From an uncultured Verrucomicrobia subdivision 3 bacterium (lineage in GTDB: Bacteria; Verrucomicrobiota; Verrucomicrobiia; Limisphaerales; DASXHY01), in NCBI GenBank assembly GCA_937890005.1, contig CALBZA010000053.1:1-28529 (forward strand): a DNA stretch of 28,529 nt, given 5' to 3'. The translations under genes were made by a program, and so were the position numbers. The notes under the pieces are model-generated. The model had not been told where the DNA came from, made no database searches, and saw only the letters and a program-made list of their open reading frames with translations. Shown here piece after piece: positions 9,501 to 15,586 of the stretch (position 1 is the stretch's first letter; every line of letters begins with the position of its first letter).

Positions 9501-12500
9501 GCCGGATGATGTTGGGTTTGGCACTGCCGTTCACCTGTGTGAATCCGCCCAACACGAGAATGCTGCCATCCGACAATTCACGAATCTCATTCACTTGCGG
9601 AGTCGCAAACACAGCCGGAGTGCCCGAAAGAGTCACGTTCGTAAACGTGAGATCACGTGTGCCGTTCGGCAGCAGCCGCGTGACGTAGAGGTTCGGTGAA
9701 GTGCCGAACGCGGCCAGAATCTTGCCATCCGCAGCCACAGCCACCGCGCTGCCGGGAACGGTGTTCGTGATGACAAAGCTGGAGTCGTAGGTGCCGTTGG
9801 TATTCAGGCGGAAAACGCCGCGGTTGTTCGATGCATTGCCTGCAAAGAGGAGCTTGCCGTCATTCTGACGCGCGACACTTCGCAGCACCACATTTGTTCC
9901 CACGTTTACAGGATTCCACGCAAGATCCAGTGCGCCGGAGACTGCGCCAACATTCACCATCGCGCTGGCACTGGAAACGGTATTTCCGGCAGCGGTGACA
10001 TCGACTGAATAGCTTCCAGAGTCGGCGATTTTTGCCTCAGGAATGGTCAGAACCTGATTGGTCGCACCGGCAATCGGCGAACCGCCTTTCTTCCATTGAT
10101 AGGTCACCGGCGAAACTCCAGCGGCGCGCACGGTGAGGTTGAAAGTGTCACCCATCGACGCGTTGATTCCAGACGGTTGCTGCGTGATGATCGGCGCGCC
10201 CAAAACGGTGAGCGGTGCACCTGCGCTCGTCATGATGTTGGTTCCTGTCACAACACAGGAATAGGTGCCCGCGTCCAAAGCGGAAACGGTGTTGATCGTG
10301 TAAGAGGATGAAGTTGCGCCGACGATGTTCGTGCCGTTCTTGCGCCATTGATAGGTGAACGGTCCCGAACCGCGAACACTCACGGTGAATGTCGCCGCGC
10401 CACCAGGTGCAACTTCAACCGGCGCAGGATCGGCAATGATGGCTTCCAACGGCACCGAACCGTAATAACGTCGCACGCCACCCCATGAGATGGTGCTGTT
10501 GCCGCCTTCCGCGACGAGAAACCGGCCGTCCGGCTCAACCATCAGGCCGTAAACGATGTCAGCCGAGGTGTTGATGTTCGACACGACCGAACCAGTTAGG
10601 CTGCGGATGTAGAGCTGATTCGCTGCGATGAGGATGTTGGTCGATCCAAGCGCTTTGACATCCCAGACCCAGCCGGAAATCGTGCCCGGATTGAATGTAT
10701 TATCCAGAGCGCCTGCGGGAGAGTAGAGCCGGACCGTGCCATTGCCGCCCACAAGAATGCGTCCATCCGGCAGCAGTCCCAGTGCATTGACATAGGTCGG
10801 AAGTGAAGAAGTGGGACGGAATGAAACATCAACCGTCAGATCCGCGTTGAGCCGAATCAGCGCACCGTATTGATTGAAAGAATTTGCCGGATCCAAAACC
10901 AGATTTCCAAATCCGCCGGCGATCAAAATTTTTCCGTCCGGCTGACGTTCGATCTGTTGCACTGTGCCGTTCAGCATCTGGGGAAGAGCGAAACTCTCAT
11001 CCACCGAACCGTCGGCACGGAGAAGCACCAATCTTCCCTGGCCGCGTTGATCGAAGGAATTGAATGCGCCGCCGGCAAGGATGCGTCCGTCCGGAAGCGG
11101 CAGCACCGTGATGATTTCCGAATCCGCGCCCAGACCGGAGTTGAAGGAGCGATCCACTGAGCCGTCGGAATTCAACCGCACGATGTATCTGGCGGGAACT
11201 CCGTTGAACGAAGTGAAAGCACCGGAAACGATGAAACGGCCGTCGTCCTGGATCACCACCTTCCGGATGCCGTTGTTTGGTCCTGAGCCGGCCTGGAACG
11301 TGGTGTCGAGTGTTCCGTCCGGGTTAAGTCGGATGAAACTGTTCTGATATGTTATCTGCGATTCCGCCATGGCGCTCCCTGTTGGATTGCCGACCGCATT
11401 GAATCCACCGCCTACGACGATTTTTCCATCCGGCTGACGCGCCATCGTGTAAGAGAAGCCTGAGCCCGGAAAACAGAGGACCGAGCAGTTGGCGTTGAAC
11501 GTATGGATTACGCCATAGCCGGGGCTGAAGGAATAATCAGGTGTTCCGAGCGAGTTGCCCGCCACCGCTGTAATGCTCGTGCTGTTCGTCACCGACCCGC
11601 CCGAGTTCGAGATGATGAGCGTGTAAGTGCCGATCGCGTCGGTGGAAGTTGCCGTGATGGTGTAATTCGAACCAGTGGCGTCCGGGATGAGAACGCCATC
11701 TTTGTACCACTGAAACGAAAGCGGATAGGTTCCGTGAAACTCTGGAATGAACGTGCGTGAATCGCCGAGGTTGATGCCGCCGCCGCCACGAATCGACGTC
11801 AACACGGAAGGCATGGGTGTCAGCGGAGCAGTGGCAAGATTGAGGCGAAACAGATTGGTGCCAGTGGTGTGGAAGAGGTAGTCGCCTTTCACCGCAGTCA
11901 TGGCTTCACCCACGGTCTGGCTGGCAACGAATCCAGCGGTCGGAAGCGCATACCAACCGTTGCCGGGACGATAGAGATAACACGGCGCGTCTGTGCCAAT
12001 GGTGGTTGCAGCGACGATGATGTCTTCTCCGTGATTGACCATGCGCCAGAGGCTGTTGCCGATGTGCGACGGAAACATCCCGGGAAAACTCACGCGCGAC
12101 CATGAAGCGCCGTTGTCTGTGCTGCGGAAGACACTTCGTGCGTCGGTATTCGATTCACCGGCGAACAGGATGTAAAGAATGCCGGAAGGAGTGGTGACGA
12201 GGTCGAGTGGAACGATTGTGGAGCGGTAAAGGAGTTGTGGATTCAACGGAAGGCCTGCATCGGAAGGTGTCCAGTTGACGCCGTCAGTTGACGACAAAAC
12301 GCCAATCAGGTCCACGCCCGCAAAGACTTTGCCGTTGTTGTAGGTCAGGGCACGGGAGACCGGAAATATGCCGAAGACCGGCAATTCCAATCCGGTTGAC
12401 CAGCGATTCCACGTCACGCCGTCGTCGGTTGAATAATGGACGCCGCTCAGAGTGCTTGCGGCGTAAATGCGTCCGTTGCCTTGAACCATGCGGAGAAATT

Positions 12501-12933
12501 CGGACGTCTCGGGCACGGTCGATTCCGTCCAGGAAGCGCCATTGTTGACGCTGCGGAATGCGGAACTTCCGGCGTGGTTGTTCCAGCTGCCGGCAGTACC
12601 GCCGCGCAGGACGCTCGTGCCTGTTTCGAGGAACGATCGGGCATTCAGTGTCGTGCCATAAAAACTGTCGGTCAGTCCATTGTTCGCCGCAGTCCAGGTG
12701 CTGCCGAGATTGTCCGAATAATAAACACCGCCCGGTCCGAGACCGACCCATAAACGTCCGCTTCCACCGGAGGGCCCAATGCCGCTGACGTAGAACAGAT
12801 TTGTCACAGTCCCCGCACTGCCGGAGGTGACTTGATAACCCATGGGAAGGCCGGGAGTAACATTCTCCCAGGATTGAGCAAACGCGCCCATGATTGAAAC
12901 AGCGGACAGCAGCACACCGACAATTCGACGCAT
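3541..12933 (-). CDS. Giant secreted protein: BNR domain, five delta-60 propellers, ten Ig-like modules
   Basis: The protein has 3130 residues. A signal peptide (MRRIVGVLL...GAFAQS, about 20 residues) shows export. Residues about 20-380 carry five Asp-box motifs such as STDDGVTW and STDNGASW, a BNR/sialidase-type propeller. Ig-like module 1 lies at about 382-458. Then five blocks of delta-60 repeats (about 460-829, 990-1368, 1534-1870, 2034-2370, 2545-2910), each with seven motifs of the type PDGKILVGG followed by RLNxDGxLDxTF. Between blocks are Ig-like pairs (about 829-990, 1368-1534, 1870-2034, 2370-2545) with the FQWxxNGxxIxGAT...DxGxYxxxxxN pattern; a tenth module spans about 2910-2993. 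Residues about 3016-3044 form calcium-type loops (DQDPDGDGILNAFEYYFGS), followed by an 85-residue beta-rich C-terminus ending QFLRIQLTIP. Such proteins are frequent in Verrucomicrobiota and their function is unknown; surface adhesion or polymer binding is my inference. It is monocistronic, with its own terminator. Confidence 0.92.
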   Translation of the reverse strand: MRRIVGVLLSAVSIMGAFAQSWENVTPGLPMGYQVTSGSAGTVTNLFYVSGIGPSGGSGRLWVGLGPGGVYYSDNLGSTWTAANNGLTDSFYGTTLNARSFLETGTSVLRGGTAGSWNNHAGSSAFRSVNNGASWTESTVPETSEFLRMVQGNGRIYAASTLSGVHYSTDDGVTWNRWSTGLELPVFGIFPVSRALTYNNGKVFAGVDLIGVLSSTDGVNWTPSDAGLPLNPQLLYRSTIVPLDLVTTPSGILYILFAGESNTDARSVFRSTDNGASWSRVSFPGMFPSHIGNSLWRMVNHGEDIIVAATTIGTDAPCYLYRPGNGWYALPTAGFVASQTVGEAMTAVKGDYLFHTTGTNLFRLNLATAPLTPMPSVLTSIRGGGGINLGDSRTFIPEFHGTYPLSFQWYKDGVLIPDATGSNYTITATSTDAIGTYTLIISNSGGSVTNSTSITAVAGNSLGTPDYSFSPGYGVIHTFNANCSVLCFPGSGFSYTMARQPDGKIVVGGGFNAVGNPTGSAMAESQITYQNSFIRLNPDGTLDTTFQAGSGPNNGIRKVVIQDDGRFIVSGAFTSFNGVPARYIVRLNSDGSVDRSFNSGLGADSEIITVLPLPDGRILAGGAFNSFDQRGQGRLVLLRADGSVDESFALPQMLNGTVQQIERQPDGKILIAGGFGNLVLDPANSFNQYGALIRLNADLTVDVSFRPTSSLPTYVNALGLLPDGRILVGGNGTVRLYSPAGALDNTFNPGTISGWVWDVKALGSTNILIAANQLYIRSLTGSVVSNINTSADIVYGLMVEPDGRFLVAEGGNSTISWGGVRRYYGSVPLEAIIADPAPVEVAPGGAATFTVSVRGSGPFTYQWRKNGTNIVGATSSSYTINTVSALDAGTYSCVVTGTNIMTSAGAPLTVLGAPIITQQPSGINASMGDTFNLTVRAAGVSPVTYQWKKGGSPIAGATNQVLTIPEAKIADSGSYSVDVTAAGNTVSSASAMVNVGAVSGALDLAWNPVNVGTNVVLRSVARQNDGKLLFAGNASNNRGVFRLNTNGTYDSSFVITNTVPGSAVAVAADGKILAAFGTSPNLYVTRLLPNGTRDLTFTNVTLSGTPAVFATPQVNEIRELSDGSILVLGGFTQVNGSAKPNIIRLFSNGVLDTNFTPAFIGAYSAGASAGFSMTLPDGQLLVQNVVSGNMGSLYRLNPNGQVEAVYGMTNSTSQVRAAAYQPDGKLVVALSEGVNTRITRYNVNGTIDGSFASPLLYKGSYRVSKLFVQPSGRIVALGSFLRLDGSTVNALATNWVSGVVAVNPDGTPDTAFNRFVGAGPNTANSASVHNALQMPDGRILAVGEFGSWNGQPRFGYAMFHDSVIDPAFNQQITSYTFNQGENVVLNPLPFSIGNTTWQWQFNGTNLIGQNGTTLTINGLLPINSGIYTLIGTSPYGTNSFSFSIVVLGKPEILVQPVAPPAVVANPFQLSVTAIGVAPLTYQWRKDGSNIPGAIYSSYTNLNAALSDSGVYDVIVQNALGATTSSVAVVTVTVQPGSLSVGISNNISGINRIVKERSGSFLLQLGTGLTRMSQEGVFDTAFSNAFRTAYGVSTISQTAVDEFGRIYVASASPALVRRFLANGLLDTNFFQIGFSGTATALTLGPDGSLILGVNSAPAIRKYDATGTADVPFNTAAATNLSGVGAVAAEWQPDGKVLVAISSGIRRLNADGTLDTTLAANNINNVKGFLPLSDGRYYVWGSFSGTYTVSGVSTPVRQLLRFMPSGLVDPTFQAPSFSGTVNGISLQENGRIIMVGTFTTVDGGSRPYVVRLQNNGALDATFNTGTGPNSVVNASGLMGDGRVLIGGSFNKVNNFDRNGLAVLNGDIADLSFAGEPVSVVLNHGEALNLSGSAVGTSAIFYQWLRNGTAVGASSSYSVPSVTTNDAGIYQLVISNLSGSKTSAVASVIVLANPIFLTQPVSTNGYLYKSVTFAPVVQGRAPVSYQWFKDGLAITNFGTNMTLTLTNLLFADSGNYWLVASNSLGVSTSAVVDLTISILHGSVDLAFDAKTFVSGGNGLTMLPDGRFFVAASYVSNSVTLSRAVTRLLPDGQFDPTFVQTNTSVAAPRFMLLDSQGRLVCVTSGSTYRLLPNGNYDSTWGGTNLGLSHQNIYAVALQSDDKLLIGGSYTLPRNYLFRLDENGKFDPTFTPNTFGGVYGLKILSDGSILVGATFNPNIRIQRFRPDGTDFPGWTAPQYGGQSVGVTRFIELPDGKILAGGTWAARVQRYNPDGSVDPTFVSPGANPSATSYFEMLRERDGKIVIAGDFTTWNNITVKGFVRLHPNGEYDSTFVGGQAAPMQTLGLGQQPDGRLILVGTFTTFDGAARPRVAAAFSTPVTLNITNVPGNQIANLNGTVILSAAGWSATGANLTYQWYRNGTLIAGATSPTLQIVGVQKNQAGVYTVVVSDGTNSVTSPGAQVTVLAEPVFVVQPTSLVTTQGFNVAFSPVVTGVQPISFQWRRNGTPIPGATNLQLNLTQVTLADAGAYTLVASNEVGVTTSSPAYATVGSLPAGNLDVTFHTNTVGPNQFVTQVLFDSAGDRVIVGGNFTTFNSQTRQRLAWLDSQQGLLLGTNGPTLAAFSAMAVYPDGGLLIGGGFSSVGGQVRNGFAKLLPTAQLDTSWTNILESSGSVQAFHVYPDGSVLIAGGFRTAGGILRSNIARLTPTGSVDPTFGAPDIANNGVLGMAVQPDGKIVIVGNFTLVHGVPRTNCARLNIDGSLDLTFTNASVNTTPFSSVTQVGLQSDGKIIIGGSFSSISGNPRNFLARLNSDGSYDNTFTPVFSGSTVSALAVLPNDKILVGGFFSTVNSVSSPNLVRLNANGTTDTTFAVGSGPNQQLTSIYPLPDGNVLIGGHFTSYAGTTRRYLARLLGDGQLAPTIVTQPESVSASSGSTAMFSVAAGGLNPLRFQWRFNGTNLIGSTNASLTLANIGTNNAGNYTVVITNSFGSITSSIASLTITGGSGNAFDGWASGTGLDAGNNKPDQDPDGDGILNAFEYYFGSNPLDPSPGAAPAATSVNISGTNYPAISFVRSKSASGVTLVPQASSNVLFSDSLGTVIHSVTDLGDGTERVVIRSAVGANTTGQQFLRIQLTIP

Positions 12934-12938
12934 ACGAT

Positions 12939-12945
12939 TCCTTTT
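12939..12945 (-). promoter_or_regulatory. Ribosome binding site of the giant gene
   Basis: The minus strand reads AAAAGGA, ending five bases before the ATG (12931-12933). This is one of the few clear Shine-Dalgarno sites in the window and supports the chosen start just before the signal peptide. Confidence 0.75.
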
Positions 12946-13290
12946 GATGGTTAACAGTGGATCTGATCCCAGAAAGGTACAACGACAGCACCGGAGGGTG
13001 TGCAGCCAACAGTCCTGAGAGGGCTGCAGTCTATAGAGAAAAGGGAAGCGTGTTAGTCCGGTTTTTCTCGGAGATTCATCCCGGGGATTTTACTAATCTC
13101 CTCGCGAGCAAAAGTTTCCGTAGAGAATCCCTCTCAACCAGCCGCAGGAAATTTGTCGTCCTTCTGGTCCGCTCAGAAAGGCTTTACTGTCGGCGAGACC
13201 AACCTTCTGGAAGTCCAAACAATCAGCTCACAATGCAGCGACGTGTCGGGAAGATTTCAATCCGAGCCCTTCACCGAAAAACGGAACACA
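12946..13290 (-). other. Long leader/intergenic region upstream of the giant gene
   Basis: No credible gene lies between purQ and the giant gene, which are both on the minus strand. The stretch holds a hairpin with a seven-base stem (TGCAGCC 13001-13007 with GGCTGCA 13022-13028) and a short palindrome GGATCTGATCC at 12959-12969 close to the ribosome site. A possible -10 (TATAGA on the minus strand, 13030-13035) has a poor -35 at a 15-base spacing, so I do not call a promoter. No T-tract terminator for purQ was seen. Confidence 0.4.
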
Positions 13291-14004
13291 TTAAGCCGCC
13301 TTTGCAGCGGAACGGGATGAAAGCGCGTGGATCAGGCTTTCGAAGATCAATTTGCCGTCGTCGCAGCCGAGGATTTGTTCACTGGCACGTTCCGGATGCG
13401 GCATGAGTCCCGCCACATTGCGGGCTTCGTTGCAGATGCCCGCAATGTTGTCGAGCGACCCGTTTGGATTCGCCGCTTCGGTGGCTTCACCCTGTGCATT
13501 GACGTAACGCCAGAGCACCTGATTGTTGGCCTTCAGTTTTGCGAGTGTGGCTTCGTCGGCAAAGTAACAGCCCTCGCCATGAGCGATCGGCACGCAGATC
13601 AGTTTGTCCTGCGGAATTCGATTCGTGAACGGGGAATCCACAGTGGCCGTTTTCAGGAAGACATGTTCGCAGCGGAATTGAAGCGATCGATTCCGGATCA
13701 GTGCGCCGGGCAACAGACCGGCTTCGCAGAGAATCTGAAAACCATTGCAGATGCCGAGAACCAGCCCGCCATTGGCAGCGAAGTTCTGCACGGCCTGCAT
13801 CACCGGGCTGAAACGCGCGATGGCGCCGGTCCGAAGATAATCGCCATAGCTGAATCCGCCGGGCACGAGCACCGCGTCAGCGTCGCCCAGTGAAGAATCC
13901 TTGTGCCAGACCGTGCGGGCGGAGTGGCCGAGGACATTGCGGAGGACGTGAACGCAATCCTGGTCGCAGTTGGAACCGGGAAACTGTAAGACAGCGAAGT
14001 TCAT
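13291..14004 (-). CDS. purQ: Phosphoribosylformylglycinamidine synthase subunit PurQ (glutaminase)
   Basis: A class I glutamine amidotransferase of 237 residues that releases ammonia from glutamine for the FGAM synthase step of purine synthesis, acting with PurL and PurS in the cytoplasm. The start MNFAVLQFPGSNCDQD is typical of the family. The nucleophile elbow GICNGFQ puts the catalytic Cys at residue 86. MPHPER at 201-206 supplies His203 and Glu205. Length is normal, with a short extra tail (SSRSAAKAA). It lies 95 bases after purS in the same direction; purL is not in this window. The gap to purS holds a period-7 repeat array. No strong Shine-Dalgarno is visible. Confidence 0.95.
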   Translation of the reverse strand: MNFAVLQFPGSNCDQDCVHVLRNVLGHSARTVWHKDSSLGDADAVLVPGGFSYGDYLRTGAIARFSPVMQAVQNFAANGGLVLGICNGFQILCEAGLLPGALIRNRSLQFRCEHVFLKTATVDSPFTNRIPQDKLICVPIAHGEGCYFADEATLAKLKANNQVLWRYVNAQGEATEAANPNGSLDNIAGICNEARNVAGLMPHPERASEQILGCDDGKLIFESLIHALSSRSAAKAA

Positions 14005-14062
14005 TATAAATTTTTGACCTGCAATTATGACCTGTGACGGGAGCGAGTCTTCGAACTGCTCA

Positions 14063-14097
14063 ACACATCATAAATCATAAGTCGCAAATCCCAAGTG
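14063..14097. repeat. Degenerate heptamer array between purS and purQ
   Basis: Five units of seven bases: ACACATC, ATAAATC, ATAAGTC, GCAAATC, CCAAGTG. Four of the five approximate the consensus NNAARTC. The array begins right after the purS stop codon and lies inside the purSQ gap. Function unknown. Confidence 0.7.
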
Positions 14098-14099
14098 GC

Positions 14100-14339
14100 T
14101 CATTCGATCTCGAAGCGATAATCCTCGATCACCGGATTGCTCAGCAGCTTGTGGCAGGCTTCGTCAATTGCCTTGCGCGCCGCTTCCTTGTCCGTGCCGG
14201 TCAGTTCGATCTCCATGTATTTGCCGACATGGACCGCGCCAATGCCTTTGTAGCCCATGTGTTCGAGGGCGGTCTGGACGGTCTTTCCCTGCGGATCCAG
14301 GACGGCTTTCTTCGGAGTGACTATGATTTTCGCTTTCAT
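14100..14339 (-). CDS. purS: Phosphoribosylformylglycinamidine synthase subunit PurS
   Basis: A small cytoplasmic protein of 79 residues that bridges PurL and PurQ in the multi-subunit FGAM synthase. The sequence MKAKIIVTPKKAVLDPQGKT with the following VQTALEHMGY and VHVGKYMEIEL is the usual PurS pattern (beta strand, DPQG turn, helix, strand). I chose the ATG at 14337-14339 because it gives the normal PurS length of about 80 residues. The open frame runs back to 14456, but that extension would be translated partly from a non-coding heptamer repeat. There is no clear Shine-Dalgarno site. The gene is divergent from ridA and precedes purQ. Confidence 0.93.
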   Translation of the reverse strand: MKAKIIVTPKKAVLDPQGKTVQTALEHMGYKGIGAVHVGKYMEIELTGTDKEAARKAIDEACHKLLSNPVIEDYRFEIE

Positions 14340-14431
14340 CGTAAAACAAAGGCACCGGCATGTTGGGTCATGCAACAAAAGGACGCGAGAAGTTTTTTGA
14401 ACCGAGCCAGGCCGAAGCGCCTTCTCCTGCC

Positions 14432-14508
14432 TCAAATGCCAATGCCCAATGCCCAAAGCCTATTCACTACTCAGTATGCATTGATCATTGAACATTGGTC
14501 ATTGGTGA
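14432..14508. repeat. Eleven-unit degenerate heptamer array between purS and ridA
   Basis: The units read in register TCAAATG, CCAATGC, CCAATGC, CCAAAGC, CTATTCA, CTACTCA, GTATGCA, TTGATCA, TTGAACA, TTGGTCA, TTGGTGA. Neighbouring units resemble each other more than distant ones, so the motif drifts along the array while the seven-base step is kept for 77 bases. It lies in the divergent space between purS and ridA. It is not a CRISPR: the units are contiguous and have no spacers. Confidence 0.75.
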
Positions 14509-14521
14509 ACCAGCGGCTTTC

Positions 14522-14549
14522 TTGACTGGCCTCCGTTTGTCTCTAATCT
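14522..14549 (+). promoter_or_regulatory. Candidate promoter for ridA
   Basis: TTGACT at 14522-14527 (five of six bases of the -35 consensus), a 16-base spacer, then TAATCT at 14544-14549 (a weak -10), 24 bases before the ridA start. The match is only moderate. Confidence 0.3.
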
Positions 14550-14572
14550 CGGGCTTCAAACTAAAACATTTC

Positions 14573-14956
14573 ATGGCTACCAAAACCATCATCAAACCGG
14601 CGAAGTCTCCCACCGCCGTCGGACCTTACAATCACGCCGTCAAAGTCGGCGACCTGCTCTTCTGCGCGGGACAGATTCCGATCGATCCCAAGGACGGCAA
14701 TCTCGTTGCCGGTGACATCAAGGTGCAGACCGAACGCGTCCTGGAAAACGTGAAGGCAATCCTCGAAGATCAGGGCCTCACCTTTGCCAATGTGGTCAAG
14801 AGCACCGTGTTCATGACGAACCTCGCCGATTTCGCGGGCATGAACGAAATCTACTCGAAGTATTTCACCAGCGATTTCCCGGCGCGCTCCACCATCCAGG
14901 TCGCCGCGCTGCCCAAAGGAGCAAATGTCGAAATCGAAGTGATCGCGCATTTTTAA
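14573..14956 (+). CDS. ridA: RidA family enamine/imine deaminase
   Basis: A cytoplasmic protein of 127 residues in the YjgF/YER057c/UK114 family. It hydrolyses reactive 2-aminoacrylate-type enamines formed by PLP enzymes, releasing ammonia. Typical features are VGPYNHAVKVGDLLFCAGQI (16-35), the substrate-binding Arg105 in FPARSTIQVAALP, and VEIEVIA with Glu120. The ATG at 14573 gives the normal family length; the open frame extends further upstream but would include repeat-derived sequence. There is no Shine-Dalgarno site. The MGMT-like gene follows after 45 bases and may be co-transcribed. Confidence 0.94.
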   Translation: MATKTIIKPAKSPTAVGPYNHAVKVGDLLFCAGQIPIDPKDGNLVAGDIKVQTERVLENVKAILEDQGLTFANVVKSTVFMTNLADFAGMNEIYSKYFTSDFPARSTIQVAALPKGANVEIEVIAHF

Positions 14957-15001
14957 CCCCGTTGCAGCGGCGGTCTCTGACGCCGTCGCGACGGACGCGA
15001 A

Positions 15002-15586
15002 GTGAAAAAGTCCTGGAACGAAAAGCTGGCTGACGACAAGGATCTGCCCCGCGTGTTTGAGATCACCGGCAAGGCGATCAAACGTTTCGGGACCGGCACC
15101 ATGGTCATTCCTGCGCCGCGCGAAGTGGATGCCTTGATGAAGCGCGTTCCGAAAGGCCGCGTCACCACCATCAACGAACTTCGCTCGGCGCTGGCAACGA
15201 TTCACAAAGCCGGACAGGGATGTCCCATCACAACGGGAATTTTCTCCTGGATTGCCGCCCATGCCGCGGCCGAAACCGAAGCGAGCGGCGCCAGACGCGT
15301 GACTCCCTACTGGCGGACACTGAAGAACGGCGGCGAAGTGAATTCGAAATATCCCGGCGGCCTCGAGAAAATCTGCAAGCAACTCGAAGCTGAGGGGCAT
15401 CACATCCAGCGCAAAGGCAACAGGGCGTTCGTCGTGGACTTCGAAAAGCGGTTGCTGACTTGCGATCGCCTTGCGGCGGCACCGTCCCGACAGCGAGTTG
15501 CGAGACGATCCCAATCAACAAATCCAAACCGCACGGCGAAACGCCGTCCAAACCCGCAGGCGCGGAAACCTGCGCTCCGCTCATGA
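15002..15586 (+). CDS. MGMT/ATL-like DNA-binding domain protein with an extended tail
   Basis: Residues about 1-155 match a widespread bacterial 'MGMT family' protein: start KKSWNEKL, VPKGRVTTINEL at 49-60 (the Arg-finger/helix region of alkyltransferases), GCPITTGIFSWIAAHAA at 73-89, TPYWRTLKNGGEVNSKYPGG at 101-120. The PCHR active site of O6-alkylguanine transferases is absent; TPYWR may fill the equivalent region. It is therefore likely to bind DNA or sense alkylated bases rather than repair by methyl transfer (inference). The start is GTG at 15002. Relatives, as I remember them, end near FVVDFEKRLL (about 152). Here a 40-residue Arg/Pro-rich tail follows, encoded by hairpin-bearing DNA, and the stop overlaps the rmuC ATG as ATGA, which suggests translational coupling. 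Confidence 0.75.
   Translation: MKKSWNEKLADDKDLPRVFEITGKAIKRFGTGTMVIPAPREVDALMKRVPKGRVTTINELRSALATIHKAGQGCPITTGIFSWIAAHAAAETEASGARRVTPYWRTLKNGGEVNSKYPGGLEKICKQLEAEGHHIQRKGNRAFVVDFEKRLLTCDRLAAAPSRQRVARRSQSTNPNRTAKRRPNPQARKPALRS
15533..15573. repeat. Two short hairpins inside the 3' tail of the MGMT-like gene
   Basis: ACGGCG-AAA-CGCCGT (15533-15547) and GCAGG-CGCGGAAA-CCTGC (15556-15573) lie directly before the rmuC start. They resemble intergenic REP-type DNA that is now translated. A related short hairpin-rich stretch (GGCGGTCTCTGACGCC) lies at 14969-14984, before the same gene. Confidence 0.5.

Noticed and set aside
12284..13009. Minus-strand open frame of 241 residues overlapping the start of the giant gene
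   Set aside because: Out of frame with a strong signal peptide plus Shine-Dalgarno start at 12933; low-complexity Arg/Ser-rich translation typical of a shadow frame.
13030..13056. Promoter for the giant gene (CTAACA / TATAGA on the minus strand)
   Set aside because: Both boxes are weak and the spacer is only 15 bases.
14340..14456. Upstream start for purS
   Set aside because: The extra residues would be coded partly by the heptamer array, and PurS proteins are about 80 residues, matching the ATG at 14337-14339.
14432..14508. Possible CRISPR array
   Set aside because: Units are seven bases, contiguous and degenerate, with no spacers and no cas genes nearby.
14561..15514. Minus-strand open frame of 317 residues
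   Set aside because: It spans ridA and the MGMT-like gene in antisense and shows no recognisable domain.
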